Source of the DNA: an uncultured Croceicoccus sp.
GTDB lineage: Bacteria; Pseudomonadota; Alphaproteobacteria; Sphingomonadales; Sphingomonadaceae
DNA length: 64,000 nucleotides
Reading direction: 5' to 3'
Assembly (NCBI RefSeq): GCF_947496385.1
Contig: NZ_CANMCP010000005.1
Location: 1 to 64,000, forward strand
Part shown: positions 20,465 through 30,661 of the stretch, one piece after another
Layout of the letters: each line of letters opens with the position of its first letter
Position numbering within the stretch: the stretch's first letter is position 1
The notes under the pieces: generated by a model
Told to the model about the DNA's origin: nothing
The model's input: only the letters and a program-made list of their open reading frames with translations
Databases searched by the model: none
Made by a program: the position numbers and the translations under genes

Positions 20465-21187
20465 ATGAGCTGGACCGAGGAACGCATCGCCACGCTGACA
20501 AAGCTGTGGGAAGGCGGATCGACCGCATCGCAGATTGCAGAGGAACTGGGCGGTGTGAGCCGTAACGCGGTCATCGGCAAGGCGCATCGGCTGGGCCTGA
20601 AATCGCGGCCCTCGCCGGTGAAATCCGGCGAAAAGGCGAAGCCCAAGCCGGCCAAGCCGAAGAAGGAGGCCGCAACGCCCGAACCCAAGGCGCCCGCGGC
20701 GGAACCGGTCGCGGCGAAACCCGCGCCCGAACCCGCGCCTGCGCCCGCCCCGGCCCCTGTGGAACGCCCCGTCCGCCCGCAGGCCGAGCCCGCGCCCGCG
20801 CCGGCCCCCGCCGTGAGCGAGGACGACGACGCACCCGCGCAGAAAAGCAGCCCGCGCATCGTGTCGGTCGGCCCCGGCGGCTTCCTGCGGCAGGGTCCGG
20901 GCGATCAGCAGCCGCCGATTCCGCCCGCGCCGCCGCGCCGGCTCGTTCCCGCGAAACCCAGCCCGGACATCGCGGACAAGACCAGCCTTCTCGACCTCAA
21001 CGAGCGGATCTGCCGCTGGCCGATGGGGCATCCGGGCGAACCGGATTTCCATTTCTGCGGCGAGGCGGTCAATCCCGGCTTCCCCTATTGCGTCGAACAT
21101 TGCGGCCGCGCGTATCAGGCGCAATTGCCGCGCGGTTCGCGCCGCCCCCCGCCGCCGCTGCCGTTCGGCGGTCCGCGCGTGCGCTGA
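20465..21187 (+). CDS. gcrA: GcrA cell-cycle regulator
   Basis: Protein of 240 residues. Residues 1-45 (SWTEERIATLTKLWEGGSTA then GVSRNAVIGKAHRLGL) form the DNA-binding domain. A long Ala/Pro/Lys linker follows, and the C-terminal segment with CRWPMGHP, FCGE and YCVEHC is the sigma-70-binding domain. In Caulobacter GcrA binds DNA methylated by CcrM at GANTC sites and recruits sigma-70 holoenzyme to cell-cycle promoters. The start ATG 20465 has CGGAGT seven bases upstream. The linker here is longer than in Caulobacter. An intrinsic terminator follows. Confidence 0.95.
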   Translation: MSWTEERIATLTKLWEGGSTASQIAEELGGVSRNAVIGKAHRLGLKSRPSPVKSGEKAKPKPAKPKKEAATPEPKAPAAEPVAAKPAPEPAPAPAPAPVERPVRPQAEPAPAPAPAVSEDDDAPAQKSSPRIVSVGPGGFLRQGPGDQQPPIPPAPPRRLVPAKPSPDIADKTSLLDLNERICRWPMGHPGEPDFHFCGEAVNPGFPYCVEHCGRAYQAQLPRGSRRPPPPLPFGGPRVR

Positions 21188-21205
21188 TCTTCGGCTGATT
21201 CTTGA

Positions 21206-21241
21206 AAAAGGGCGTCCGGGCCGACCGGGCGCCCTTCTTCG
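21206..21241 (+). terminator. Intrinsic terminator after gcrA
   Basis: Stem AAGGGCGTCCGG / CCGGGCGCCCTT (one G-T pair) around a GCCGA-type loop, preceded by an A-run and followed by CTTCTTC. It lies 20 bases after the gcrA stop. Confidence 0.8.
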
Positions 21242-21313
21242 TGGCCGGTCTTTTTCTCGCCATCGGCCGCTCGGTATGCTGGCCTATGCGGGTTTCATCG
21301 CTATCTGACGGCC

Positions 21314-22006
21314 ATGAACGAAACCCTCTATCTTGCCGCGGCGCTCATCGTTCCGCTCATCATCGCCATCGTCTTTCACGAGGTGTCGCACGGCTTTGTC
21401 GCGCGCATGCTCGGCGACCATACGGCGGAACGAAAGGGGCGGCTCACGCTCAATCCCGTTCGCCATGTCGATCCGGTCGGCACCCTGCTCGTGCCGGGCG
21501 TGCTGGCGATGCTGTCGATGCCGGTGTTCGGATGGGCAAAGCCTGTACCCGTGGCAAAGAACCGCCTGCGCAATCCGCGCATCGGCATGATGCTGGTCGC
21601 GATCGCCGGGCCGGGGAGCAATTTCCTGCTCGCGCTCGTCGGCGCGGTGTTGCTGGGCACGGTTGCGGGTCTGGCCGGGCCGGATGCGGCGGGCGTTGCC
21701 GGTTTTGCGCTGACCTCGCTCTATTATTTCATCGCGATCAACATTTTCCTCGCGCTGTTCAATCTGCTGCCGATCCCGCCCTTCGACGGGTCGCATATCG
21801 TGGAGGGGCTTCTCCCGCGCCGGGCGATTCCGGCCTATGAGCGGCTCCGTCCGGCGGGCTTTGCGCTGGTGGTGATCCTGCTGCTCGTGGTGCCATACGT
21901 GTTTCCGGGGCTTGGCATCGTGGAAAACGTCATCCTGCCGCCGGTGCAATGGCTGCTCGACAAATATATCGGCATCGCGGACCTGGTCGCCGGTTATCGC
22001 GCATGA
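21314..22006 (+). CDS. Site-2 protease family (M50) membrane metalloprotease
   Basis: Membrane protein of 230 residues. The zinc motif FHEVSHG gives His22, Glu23 and His26; the third ligand is Asp158 in LLPIPPFDGSH. Hydrophobic segments around residues 5-20, 95-125, 135-160 and 180-205 fit the small S2P-like family (YwhC/Rv1417-like group). Targets are unknown. Its stop overlaps the truB start as ATGA, an arrangement suggesting co-translation with truB and rpsO. Confidence 0.9.
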   Translation: MNETLYLAAALIVPLIIAIVFHEVSHGFVARMLGDHTAERKGRLTLNPVRHVDPVGTLLVPGVLAMLSMPVFGWAKPVPVAKNRLRNPRIGMMLVAIAGPGSNFLLALVGAVLLGTVAGLAGPDAAGVAGFALTSLYYFIAINIFLALFNLLPIPPFDGSHIVEGLLPRRAIPAYERLRPAGFALVVILLLVVPYVFPGLGIVENVILPPVQWLLDKYIGIADLVAGYRA

Positions 22007-22968
22007 TCAACGGCTGGATCATCCTCGACAAGCCGCTCGAACTCGGATCGACGCAGGCGGTTTCGGCGGTGAAGCGGAACCTGCGCGAGGCGGGGCTGGG
22101 CAAGGTGAAGGTGGGCCATGGCGGCACGCTCGACCCGCTGGCGACCGGCGTGCTGCCGATCGCATTGGGCGAGGCGACGAAGCTTGCGGGCCGGATGCTC
22201 GACGCGACGAAGGAATATGCCTTTACCGTGCAATTCGGCAGCGAGACCGACACGCTCGACGCAGAAGGCAAGGTGATCGCCGAAAGCGACCGGCGCCCGC
22301 CGTTCGCCGCGATTGCGGCCGTGCTCGACCATTTCACCGGCCCGATCGATCAGGTGCCGCCGGCCTATTCCGCGCTCAAGATCGATGGGCGGCGCGCCTA
22401 TGATCGTGCGCGCGCGGGCGAGGACGTCGAGATGACATCGCGCCGCGTGACGATCCACGCGCTCGGTCTCGCGTCCGAGCAGCGCGACGATAGCATTGCG
22501 GGCAGCTTCGCGACGGCGGGCGGAAGGCCCGACCCCTACGACCCTGCGGCCCCGCTCGAACTCGCCGAATCGGTCACGCTGCTGGCAAAAGTGTCGAAGG
22601 GTACCTATATACGGTCCCTGGCGCGCGATATTGCGCGGGCGCTGGGCACCTATGGCCACGTGACCATGCTGCGCCGCACGCGCGCAGGCCCGTTCGGCGA
22701 GGCGCAGGCGATTTCGCTGGACATGCTGAATGAAATCGGCAAGGGCGCGCCACTTGAACGCATTCTCCTGCCGGTAGAGGCGGGGCTGGACGACATCCCG
22801 GCCCTCTCCCTTTCCCCGGACGCGGCAGGGGCGGTCCGACAGGGCCGCAAATTGTCCGGGCTTGCCGAACCCGACGGAACCTACTGGGCGAAATCGGGCG
22901 AAACGCCGGTCGCCCTCATCGAGGTTGCGGATGGCGAGGCAAGGGTCCTTCGGGGCTTCAACCTTTAA
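22003..22968 (+). CDS. truB: tRNA pseudouridine(55) synthase TruB
   Basis: Enzyme of 321 residues that isomerises U55 to pseudouridine in the T-loop of tRNAs. The catalytic Asp44 is in [11 protein letters not shown], followed by the expected [21 protein letters not shown] and [13 protein letters not shown] blocks. The start is ATG 22003, overlapping the protease stop by four bases; the longer frame upstream lies inside the protease gene. It stands before rpsO and pnp, the classical truB-rpsO-pnp order. Confidence 0.96.
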   Translation: MINGWIILDKPLELGSTQAVSAVKRNLREAGLGKVKVGHGGTLDPLATGVLPIALGEATKLAGRMLDATKEYAFTVQFGSETDTLDAEGKVIAESDRRPPFAAIAAVLDHFTGPIDQVPPAYSALKIDGRRAYDRARAGEDVEMTSRRVTIHALGLASEQRDDSIAGSFATAGGRPDPYDPAAPLELAESVTLLAKVSKGTYIRSLARDIARALGTYGHVTMLRRTRAGPFGEAQAISLDMLNEIGKGAPLERILLPVEAGLDDIPALSLSPDAAGAVRQGRKLSGLAEPDGTYWAKSGETPVALIEVADGEARVLRGFNL

Positions 22969-22990
22969 CAGGATGTCGCGGAGTAAGACT

Positions 22991-23260
22991 ATGTCGGTTA
23001 CCGCCGAAGAAAAACAGCAGATTATCCAGGACCACGCCCGCCACGAAGGCGACACCGGCAGCCCGGAAGTGCAGGTCGCCATCCTGACCCAGCGCATCCG
23101 CAACCTGACCGGTCACTTCGACGCGAACCACAAGGATAACCATTCGCGTCGCGGCCTGCTGGTCATGGTCAACAAGCGTCGTAGCCTGCTCGCCTATCTG
23201 AAGAAGATCGATGTCGAGCGGTATAACGAGCTGATCAAGAAATTGGGCCTGCGCAAGTAA
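22991..23260 (+). CDS. rpsO: 30S ribosomal protein S15
   Basis: Protein of 89 residues, the exact usual length. [28 protein letters not shown] and [10 protein letters not shown] are the S15 blocks that bind the 16S rRNA central domain. ATG 22991 follows GCGGAGTAAGACT. A strong terminator lies just after, separating it from pnp, although in many bacteria the two are also read through. Confidence 0.98.
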   Translation: MSVTAEEKQQIIQDHARHEGDTGSPEVQVAILTQRIRNLTGHFDANHKDNHSRRGLLVMVNKRRSLLAYLKKIDVERYNELIKKLGLRK

Positions 23261-23275
23261 GCCGAGAGTTACGGG

Positions 23276-23306
23276 AAAGCGGCCTCATCAAACGGGCCGC
23301 TTTTTC
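23276..23306 (+). terminator. Intrinsic terminator after rpsO
   Basis: Stem AAAGCGGCC / GGCCGCTTT with a ten-base loop, and a run of five T at 23301-23305. Confidence 0.88.
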
Positions 23307-23476
23307 GCTTATGGGGTCTGGGCCACGCCGCGACCCCCGATCAAAGGCAAGGCGAACGCAATCCGGCGTCGCCGCCTGCAAACAGGGGCCGATTTGCCCC
23401 GCACCGGACCGGGACGGATATTCCCGGCAAGGAAACCCCGCCTGAGCAATCTGGCCGGCGGGATTGAGGAAAGTAC

Positions 23477-25786
23477 ATGTTCGACACGAAAACCGTATCG
23501 ATCGAGTGGGGCGGCAAGACGCTGACACTCGAAACCGGGCGCATCGCCCGTCAGGCCGACGGCGCCGTTCTGGCGACCTATGGCGAAACCGTGGTGTTGT
23601 GCGCCGTCACCGCCGCGAAGAAGGTGAAAGAGGGCCAGGATTTCTTCCCCCTCACCGTTCACTACCAGGAAAAATTCTCGTCCGCCGGCCGTATTCCCGG
23701 CGGCTTCTTCAAGCGTGAGCGCGGTGCGACCGAAAAGGAAACGCTGACCAGCCGCTTGATCGACCGTCCGATCCGTCCGCTCTTCCCCGAAGGGTTCTAC
23801 AACGAGATCAACGTCATCGCGCAGGTCATGTCCTATGACGGCGAGACCGAGCCCGATATCGTCGCGATGATCGCCGCGTCCGCCGCGCTGACCATTTCGG
23901 GCGTGCCCTTCATGGGCCCGATCGGCGCGTGCCGCGTCGGTTACGAGGACGGCGAATACACGCTGAACCCGTCGCAGGCGCATGCCGCCGACACCGCGCT
24001 CGACCTGATCGTGGCGGCGACCGGCAATGCCGTGATGATGGTCGAATCCGAAGCGAAGGAGCTTTCGGAGGAGATCATGCTGGGCGGCGTGATGTTCGCG
24101 CATGACGAGTGCAAGAAGGTCGTCAACGCGATCATCGACCTCGCCGAGAAGGCCGCGAAGGATCCGTGGGAAATCGACGTCAGCGACGACCAGTCGGCGA
24201 TCAAGGAAAAGCTGCGCGGGATCGTCGGCAACGACATCGCCGCCGCCTACCGCCTGACCGACAAGTCGGAGCGTTCGGACGCGCTCAACGCCGCCCGCGC
24301 CAAGGCAAAGGACGCCTTCGCCGACGAAGACGGCCAGACGCAGATGACCGCCGGCAAGGCCGTGAAGAAGCTGGAAGCCGAAATCGTGCGCGGCGCCATC
24401 CTCAAGGACGGCACCCGCATCGATGGCCGCACCACGACGCAGGTCCGCCCGATCGAGGCGATCGTCGGCCTGCTACCCCGAACCCACGGTTCGTCGCTCT
24501 TCACCCGCGGCGAAACGCAGGCCATCTGCACCACCACCCTTGGCACCAAGGAATCGGAGCAGATGATCGACGGGCTCGAGGGCCTGACCTATTCGAACTT
24601 CATGCTGCACTACAACTTCCCGCCCTATTCGGTCGGTGAAGTCGGTCGTTTCGGGGCGCCCAGCCGCCGCGACATCGGCCATGGCAAGCTTGCGTGGCGC
24701 GCGCTTCGTGCGGTGCTGCCGACGAAGGACGATTTCCCCTACACCATCCGCGTATTGTCGGACATCACCGAGTCGAATGGCTCGTCCTCGATGGCGACGG
24801 TGTGCGGTGGCTGCCTGTCCATGATGGACGCCGGCGTGCCGATCACGCGCCCGGTTTCGGGCATCGCCATGGGCCTCATCCTCGAAGGCGAGGAATTCAC
24901 CGTGCTGTCCGACATCCTGGGTGACGAAGATCACCTCGGCGACATGGACTTCAAGGTGGCCGGGACCGAGCAGGGCATCACCTCGCTCCAGATGGACATC
25001 AAGGTCGCGGGCATCACGCGCGAGATCATGACCCAGGCGCTGAGCCAGGCGAAGGAAGGCCGCGCGCATATCCTGGGCGAGATGACAAAGGCGCTGGGTT
25101 CCGCCCGCACCGAGATTTCGCAGCACGCCCCCCGCATCGAGACGATCCAGATCGACAAGTCGAAGATCCGCGACGTCATCGGGACCGGCGGCAAGGTGAT
25201 CCGCGAGATCGTCGCCGAAACCGGCGCGAAGGTCGACATCGACGACGAGGGCCTGATCAAGATCAGCAGCTCCGACAACAGCCAGATCGAGGCCGCGAAG
25301 AAGTGGATCGAAGGCATCGTCGAGGAAGCCGAAGTCGGCAAGGTCTACACCGGCAAGGTCGTGAACATCGTCGATTTCGGCGCATTCGTGAACTTCATGG
25401 GCGGCAAGGACGGGCTCGTCCACGTGTCCGAAATGAAGAACGAGCGCGTAGAAAAGCCGACCGACGTCGTGTCCGAAGGGCAGGAAGTGAAGGTCAAGGT
25501 GCTCGAAATCGACCAGCGCGGCAAGGTTCGCCTGTCGATGCGCGTCGTCGACCAGGAAACCGGTGAAGAGCTCGAAGACACCCGCCCGCCGCGCGAACCG
25601 CGCAGCGACCGGGGCGAACGCTCCGATCGGGGCGACCGCGGCGGTGATCGCCGTCCGCGCCGCGATGGCGACCGGGGTGGTCGTGGCGGACGCGGCCCGC
25701 GCCGCGAAGGTGGCAATCGTGGCGGCCCGGCCGACAAGGGCGAAGGCCCCGACCACATGCCGGCGTTCCTGAAGGACGACGATTGA
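23477..25786 (+). CDS. pnp: Polyribonucleotide nucleotidyltransferase (PNPase)
   Basis: Enzyme of 769 residues that degrades RNA 3' to 5' with phosphate and is a core of the degradosome. Two RNase PH domains (about 10-140 and 320-550), an alpha-helical linker, a KH domain ([15 protein letters not shown] near 560) and an S1 domain ([20 protein letters not shown] near 620) are all present. The last 65 residues form a charged Arg/Gly/Asp tail with RG and RGG-like repeats, longer than in Escherichia coli. The start ATG 23477 follows AGGAAAGTAC. It continues the truB-rpsO block. Confidence 0.98.
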   Translation: MFDTKTVSIEWGGKTLTLETGRIARQADGAVLATYGETVVLCAVTAAKKVKEGQDFFPLTVHYQEKFSSAGRIPGGFFKRERGATEKETLTSRLIDRPIRPLFPEGFYNEINVIAQVMSYDGETEPDIVAMIAASAALTISGVPFMGPIGACRVGYEDGEYTLNPSQAHAADTALDLIVAATGNAVMMVESEAKELSEEIMLGGVMFAHDECKKVVNAIIDLAEKAAKDPWEIDVSDDQSAIKEKLRGIVGNDIAAAYRLTDKSERSDALNAARAKAKDAFADEDGQTQMTAGKAVKKLEAEIVRGAILKDGTRIDGRTTTQVRPIEAIVGLLPRTHGSSLFTRGETQAICTTTLGTKESEQMIDGLEGLTYSNFMLHYNFPPYSVGEVGRFGAPSRRDIGHGKLAWRALRAVLPTKDDFPYTIRVLSDITESNGSSSMATVCGGCLSMMDAGVPITRPVSGIAMGLILEGEEFTVLSDILGDEDHLGDMDFKVAGTEQGITSLQMDIKVAGITREIMTQALSQAKEGRAHILGEMTKALGSARTEISQHAPRIETIQIDKSKIRDVIGTGGKVIREIVAETGAKVDIDDEGLIKISSSDNSQIEAAKKWIEGIVEEAEVGKVYTGKVVNIVDFGAFVNFMGGKDGLVHVSEMKNERVEKPTDVVSEGQEVKVKVLEIDQRGKVRLSMRVVDQETGEELEDTRPPREPRSDRGERSDRGDRGGDRRPRRDGDRGGRGGRGPRREGGNRGGPADKGEGPDHMPAFLKDDD

Positions 25787-25814
25787 TCTGATCGCCGCGA
25801 GGCATCGGACATGA

Positions 25815-25853
25815 AACGGGCCGCGAAGGGAAACCTTCGCGGCCCTTTCTTTA
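25815..25853 (+). terminator. Intrinsic terminator after pnp
   Basis: Perfect 12-bp stem GGGCCGCGAAGG / CCTTCGCGGCCC with a GAAA tetraloop, followed by TTTCTTT. Confidence 0.93.
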
Positions 25854-25961
25854 TGCCGTCGCCGCAGACATCGGCGCATGCTGTCCGCTTCGCTCACACA
25901 ACGCGGCAGGGCACACCCGTGGTGGCCCCGATACACGATCCCGGCGGTAGGTGGATGAGAC

Positions 25962-26037
<76 letters not shown>

Positions 26038-26154
26038 GTTCCAGTCATGTTCGCAGGTCTAGGTTCATCCGGCGAACGCGGCGCTGTTACCGCATGATGA
26101 GGCGGAGGCAAAGGGGGATTTTTCAAAAACCGCCCTTTGCCTGCCTGTCATCGA

Positions 26155-27093
26155 TTATTGTCCGGTGGTGGTGACGGGCGGGGTCGCGCCATTCGGATCG
26201 GCGGGAGTCGCACCCGGAGTAACCGGCGTCTCCTGAACCGGGGGCGCCGGCACGATCTGCGGTTGGAGAACGGGCGGAACCGCATTGACCGGGTCGGTCA
26301 CGACTGTCGCTCCGGTCGCGGCCACGCCGGTGTTGGATGGCACAGGATCGACGGGATCGCCATTCGCATCGACGGCAACCGGCGCGATGATCGGTGCGGC
26401 CGCGAAACTGCGCGGCGTGTAGGGATAGGGCTTCCCGTAGGTGGCGAGATATCTGTCCTCCCACGCGGCGGCCTCTGCCTTATACGCCTCGTACCGCTCG
26501 AAAAAGGCGAGAAACGGCTCTTCCATGCGGAGCAGCATGCCCGGCGCCGCCTCGCTCAGCCCGCCCTTCGGCATCAGCGCGAGTTCCTCGCTCACCTTCA
26601 GCGCGATCGGGCAGAACTCCTCCTCCATCGCAGGCAGGGCGAAATAATTATAGACCTGCGTCATGTAGGCGTCCTGCGGATCGCGGAACGTGGGCCCGTA
26701 TTTCTGGCGAAATTCGCTATCCACCGTGCGCCCCGCGGCGGCGAGATCGCGCGTGTGCGTTTCAAGAAACGCGCCGTAGCGTTCGGCCATCGGTTCGTAG
26801 ATGGCGCCGTCGCAATTGAGCGCCGCCACGTTATACGCGGAGCGCAGGTTCCAGACCGCCTGCGCCGGGGTCACCCAGGTATTGACCGTCTGACGCACGC
26901 CGGTCGAATCGGTGCGCGGCAACTGAAGCCCTTCGTGGGCGCGGTTGGGCGCCAGAGGGCGCGCGGGGAATGCTTCGGGCTCGGGCGGCGGGGGCGGCGG
27001 GGGCGCCGGTTCGGGCGTGGAGGAACATGCCGCAATCGCGGTCATGCTGGCCAGGGCGGCCATTCGAAAAATCGTGGAAATGCGTCCCGCCAT
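26155..27093 (-). CDS. Conserved hypothetical lipoprotein with Pro-rich ends
   Basis: Protein of 312 residues. A leader with lipobox IAAC (Cys23) is followed by a Pro/Glu run, a helical central region (about residues 55-220) with two cysteines (NCDG and FCPI) and a disordered Pro/Thr/Val-rich tail from about 230. I do not recognise a family. The layout suggests an envelope-anchored protein. It is a single gene, with tRNA-Ala on one side and the Bax-inhibitor gene upstream. Confidence 0.7.
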   Translation of the reverse strand: MAGRISTIFRMAALASMTAIAACSSTPEPAPPPPPPPEPEAFPARPLAPNRAHEGLQLPRTDSTGVRQTVNTWVTPAQAVWNLRSAYNVAALNCDGAIYEPMAERYGAFLETHTRDLAAAGRTVDSEFRQKYGPTFRDPQDAYMTQVYNYFALPAMEEEFCPIALKVSEELALMPKGGLSEAAPGMLLRMEEPFLAFFERYEAYKAEAAAWEDRYLATYGKPYPYTPRSFAAAPIIAPVAVDANGDPVDPVPSNTGVAATGATVVTDPVNAVPPVLQPQIVPAPPVQETPVTPGATPADPNGATPPVTTTGQ

Positions 27094-27251
27094 GCTATGC
27101 GACCCTCTCTCAATTCGGGGAGATATACCGACATTCGATCTGACCGATGGGCGATGACCGCAGCGTGAAGCGCATGCAGCCCCGAAACAGATCGTATCCG
27201 AACCCCCTTATGCGCCAAGCCGGGGCCGCTCGTAAATGGCGAATATCCAAC

Positions 27252-27286
27252 AAAATGCCCGGCCGGATCGGGTCCGGCCGGGCACA
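27252..27286 (-). terminator. Intrinsic terminator of the Bax-inhibitor-1 gene
   Basis: Perfect 12-bp stem TGCCCGGCCGGA / TCCGGCCGGGCA with a five-base loop (27256-27284). Read on the minus strand it is followed by TTTTG, so it serves the leftward gene ending at 27352. Confidence 0.85.
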
Positions 27287-27351
27287 TGTTGACATCGCCA
27301 TTTCATCATCCGGCCCACCCGTGCGGACCGGATGCGAGGGAGCAACCGCGA

Positions 27352-28095
27352 TCAGTCGCGCTGCCCCATGAACATCAGCAGGAACTGAAACATGTTGATG
27401 AAATCGAGGTACAGCGAAAGCGCACCCAGGATCACCGCCTTGCCCATAAAATCCGTGCCGGCGAGCTGAAAATACTGACGCTTCAGCCGCTGCGTATCAT
27501 ACGCGGTCAGGCCTGCGAAAATCAGCACGCCCAGAAAGCTCACCGCCCACATCAGCGCCGCGCTCTGCAGGAAAATGTTGATCACCGACGCGATCAGCAG
27601 GCCGATGACGCCCATGATGAGGAAGCTGCCCATGCCGGACAGGTCCTTCTTCGTGGTGTAGCCGAACAGGCTGAGCCCGGCGAACGCACCCGCGGTTGCA
27701 AAGAACGTCGCCGCGATCGACGCGCCGGTATACACGGCAAAGATCGTCGACATCGACGCACCCATGAGCGCCGCGAACGCCCAGAACAGGATCTGCAGCG
27801 TGCCTTGCGAAAAGCGGTTCGCGCCGAACGACATCGCGAAAACGATGGCCAGCGGCGACAGCACGATCAGCCACATCAGCGGCGAAGTCATGATCGCCAC
27901 GCCAAAGGCGGTATTCGCCATGACGAATGCCACCACGCCGGTCAGCGCGACGCCCATCGCCATGTAATTGTAGATCGACAGCATGTATTTGCGCAGGCCG
28001 GCGTCAAAGCCCTCCCGCGTCTGCATACGCCCGTCGAGGCCCGTGGACGCGCCGAAGCCCGTCCGGGTGGGCTGGGGATCGTTCCAGTTTGCCAT
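27352..28095 (-). CDS. Bax inhibitor-1/YccA family membrane protein
   Basis: Protein of 247 residues with about seven membrane helices, in the BI-1/YbhL/YccA family of calcium-leak or FtsH-modulating membrane proteins. Typical blocks are RKYMLSIYNYMAMGVALTG near residue 35, GVNLS-like SMSTIFAVYTGASIAATFF in the middle and FQFLLMFMGQRD at the C terminus. A GGAG precedes the start (AGGAGTTAGGACAAA on the minus strand). Exact role in bacteria is not settled. Confidence 0.92.
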   Translation of the reverse strand: MANWNDPQPTRTGFGASTGLDGRMQTREGFDAGLRKYMLSIYNYMAMGVALTGVVAFVMANTAFGVAIMTSPLMWLIVLSPLAIVFAMSFGANRFSQGTLQILFWAFAALMGASMSTIFAVYTGASIAATFFATAGAFAGLSLFGYTTKKDLSGMGSFLIMGVIGLLIASVINIFLQSAALMWAVSFLGVLIFAGLTAYDTQRLKRQYFQLAGTDFMGKAVILGALSLYLDFINMFQFLLMFMGQRD

Positions 28096-28258
28096 TTTGT
28101 CCTAACTCCTCTGCCAACCCGCCGAGAAGGCGGGCCGTTGCATGCAATATCGGCCCGATCGCCCCCGAATTCAAGGGAAACCGGGCACCGACGACCTTGC
28201 GTTACAATCGGATACCAACGGGAAACAAATGTTTAACGCCGGTATCGTTTCGGCCGGT

Positions 28259-29074
28259 TCAGGCCTCTTTGGCCATGGCGATGCTGCGATCGCGGGCGTT
28301 GCGCAGCGTATCGGTCATCAAGGTCAGCATGCGGTCGTTTTCATCGAGCGTGTCCAGCCCGGCCTGCGTCACCCCGCCCGGCGATGCCACGCGGCGCGCC
28401 AGTTCGCCCGGCGAATGTTCGCTGTTCGCGGCGAGCGCGGCGGACCCTTCGACCGTGGCGAGCGCGAGCCGATCGGCCTGTTCGCGCGGCAGGCCGAGCT
28501 CGGTCGCGGCCTTGGCAAGCGAATCGATGAAGCGGTAGACGAAGCCCGGCCCCGACCCGGCGAGTGCGGTGACGAGATCGAACAGGCTTTCATCCGGCAG
28601 CCATTCGCCCTGCCCCAGCGGCGCGGCGAGTGCATCGACCATGGCGCGCTGTTCGTCGCCGACATCCTTGCCGACGAGCGCGAGCGGCGATTTGCCGAGC
28701 GCCGCCGAAAGGTTCGGCATGACGCGCACGATACCGCCCGCGCGCGGGAATTTCGACGCCAGCGTATCGAGCTGCGTCCCCGCCAGGATCGACAGCACGA
28801 CCGTCTCGCTCCCGATGAGCGGTTCGATGTCCGGCGCATTGTCGTTGAGCATCTGCGGCTTGATGCCGAGCATCACCGCATCGAACGTCTCGCCCTTGGG
28901 AAGTTCCTTGAGCAGGCGCACGCCATCGGGCGCATCCTCGCGATAGGGGTCCGCAATGGTGAAGATCGACGGATCCACCCCTCCTGCGAGCCAGCCGTCC
29001 AGCATGGCACCCGCCATGTTGCCGCAACCGATCAACAGCATCGAGCCGGGTGTATTCGTCGTCATCACGTTCAT
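28259..29074 (-). CDS. proC: Pyrroline-5-carboxylate reductase
   Basis: Enzyme of 271 residues that reduces 1-pyrroline-5-carboxylate to proline with NAD(P)H. The dinucleotide fold is LLIGCGNMAGAML and the substrate region is TALAGSGPGFVYRFID, with RRVASPGGVTQAGL near the C terminus, the proC signature. Start is ATG 29074, with ATG 29065 three codons later as an alternative; AGGAGA lies about twelve bases before the first. It begins four bases after the YbjN-family gene and is probably co-transcribed with it. Confidence 0.95.
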   Translation of the reverse strand: MNVMTTNTPGSMLLIGCGNMAGAMLDGWLAGGVDPSIFTIADPYREDAPDGVRLLKELPKGETFDAVMLGIKPQMLNDNAPDIEPLIGSETVVLSILAGTQLDTLASKFPRAGGIVRVMPNLSAALGKSPLALVGKDVGDEQRAMVDALAAPLGQGEWLPDESLFDLVTALAGSGPGFVYRFIDSLAKAATELGLPREQADRLALATVEGSAALAANSEHSPGELARRVASPGGVTQAGLDTLDENDRMLTLMTDTLRNARDRSIAMAKEA

Positions 29075-29078
29075 AATC

Positions 29079-29567
29079 TCAAGCTTCTCCTGCGGCATCG
29101 ACGAGCGCGGATTGCAAGGCCGTCTGCGCGTCGCGATCGCCCCATAAAACGAATTGAAACGCCGGATAGAACCGGTCGCATTCCTCGACGGCCACCTCCA
29201 CGGCGGTCTGCGCCTGTGACAGGCTAAGTAAGCCATCATCGCCCAGCATCAACCCGTGGCGGTAAAGCAGCACCGATCCGTTGGACCAGATATCGAAATG
29301 ACCCAGCCACAATTGTTCGTTCACCAGGGTCATCAATTCGAACATCGTGACCCGCTTTTCCTGCGGGACGCGCGTTTCGGGCAGGCACAGCAATTGAAGC
29401 ACGTTATCCTCGTGCCGCCAGATCGCGCGTAGCTGATATTTGGCCCAGGCGCCCTGCACCTCGCCGCTGATCTCGTCCTCGCCAATGAGTTCGTAGGGCC
29501 AGCTGCGCGCCTCGAAGAGCGACATCAGCATGTCGACGGGGGCCAGCTCCTCATGGGTGCTCATCAT
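29079..29567 (-). CDS. YbjN-domain protein
   Basis: Protein of about 162 residues of the YbjN/type III chaperone-like family (SWPYELIGEDEISGEVQG, then LLCLPETRVPQEKR, FELMTLVNEQLWLGHFDIW, MLGDDGLLSLSQ). The frame is open far upstream, but AGGA is placed six bases before ATG 29567, and the longer version has no family character. An ATG follows immediately at 29564. In sphingomonads and relatives this gene commonly sits with proC. Its biochemical role is unknown; the fold is that of secretion-chaperone-like proteins. Confidence 0.85.
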   Translation of the reverse strand: MMSTHEELAPVDMLMSLFEARSWPYELIGEDEISGEVQGAWAKYQLRAIWRHEDNVLQLLCLPETRVPQEKRVTMFELMTLVNEQLWLGHFDIWSNGSVLLYRHGLMLGDDGLLSLSQAQTAVEVAVEECDRFYPAFQFVLWGDRDAQTALQSALVDAAGEA

Positions 29568-29766
29568 TTTGCGTCCTGTCGTCATCGTCGCTCCCGCCGC
29601 ATGGATCGCCCGCCCCGCACGTGATGCGGGGCCGGCTTTCATGCTCGTGCCCTGCCACACCCCCGCTTGCCAATCCGCGCCCCATGCCGCACCGGGGCAT
29701 AACCCCACACAGCTGTGCAGACCATGTGGAAAACGACCCTCCCTGTATCGGGATGGGTCGCATCGG

Positions 29767-30657
29767 TCACTCGCCCCTGCTGCGCCGGGCGCGTCGCCGC
29801 GATGCTTTTGCCCCATCGGAGCGGGTTTGCGGATCGGCGGCGATCGCGTCCATGCGCGGGAAACGCCCGAAGGTGGCCGCAGCGACCTGCTGCGCATTGC
29901 TCAGCCTCGGCATGACCCGCATATAGGGCGAGATCTGCGCGGCGAGTTCGGCCGGCAAGACCGTGCCGAGCAGTGCGACCGCCTCGCGCTCGTTCCCGCT
30001 GATGGCGAGCATGAAGGCCCGCGTGCGCCAGCCCGAGAGGTCCTGCCGTTCGAGCAGCGGTCGCAATACGGCATCGCCTGCGGCAAAATCGCCCCCGACG
30101 GCAAGGCTGAGCGCGTGGCGCCGGGTCAGCTCGTCCGCGACGTAATTATTGGGCGGAACGTCGCGCTGCTGCAGCAATTGCGCGGCAATCCGGTAGTAAT
30201 ACTGGGCCGAGGGCTGATCCCCGATGAGATCGTAGGCCAGCGCGCGATCCGCGGCGAGATCGGCGACGGGCGCGCCATTGGCCTCGGCCCTAGCGAACTG
30301 GTCGAGCGCGGCCTGCGGCTCGCCCTGCAAGGCGAGGATCGCCGCCCGCACGGACGCAATGACAGGATCCGCCGGTGCGTGCTTCTCGGCTTCCTCGACA
30401 TAGGTGAGCGCCGCCGCCGGATCGCCCAGCCGCACCGCCGCCACCGCAGCCTCGCGCAGCGCCCCCAGATTGTCGGGATCGCGCAGGAGCACCGCGCGCG
30501 CATCCTTCAACGCGATCTGATCCGGGCCGGGAAGCGGCTGCACCACCGGCACGGCCGCGACCGGTGAAACCGCGACGCCAGCGCCCGCCCCCACCGTCAG
30601 AACGGCGGCCAGGACCGGGCGCAGGCGGCGCGCCATGCCGGCGGGGAAAGCACGCAT
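29767..30657 (-). CDS. Exported TPR-like protein downstream of ftsZ
   Basis: Protein of 296 residues with an N-terminal hydrophobic signal (AVLTVGAGAGVAVSPVAA) and a run of helical hairpins resembling tetratricopeptide repeats (LLRDPDNLGALREAAVAAVR, AALTYVEEAEKHAP, AALDQFARAEANG). The last 40 residues are basic. It starts four bases after the ftsZ stop (ATG 30657; ATG 30636 is also possible, neither with a clear ribosome-binding site), so it is the last gene of the division cluster. A link to division or envelope assembly is suggested only by position. Confidence 0.78.
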   Translation of the reverse strand: MRAFPAGMARRLRPVLAAVLTVGAGAGVAVSPVAAVPVVQPLPGPDQIALKDARAVLLRDPDNLGALREAAVAAVRLGDPAAALTYVEEAEKHAPADPVIASVRAAILALQGEPQAALDQFARAEANGAPVADLAADRALAYDLIGDQPSAQYYYRIAAQLLQQRDVPPNNYVADELTRRHALSLAVGGDFAAGDAVLRPLLERQDLSGWRTRAFMLAISGNEREAVALLGTVLPAELAAQISPYMRVMPRLSNAQQVAAATFGRFPRMDAIAADPQTRSDGAKASRRRARRSRGE

Positions 30658-30661
30658 GCGG

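Noticed and set aside
29612-29632. Hairpin GCCCCGCA / TGCGGGGC as a terminator
   Set aside because: No T-run on either strand and it lies just upstream of the YbjN-family start; left unassigned.
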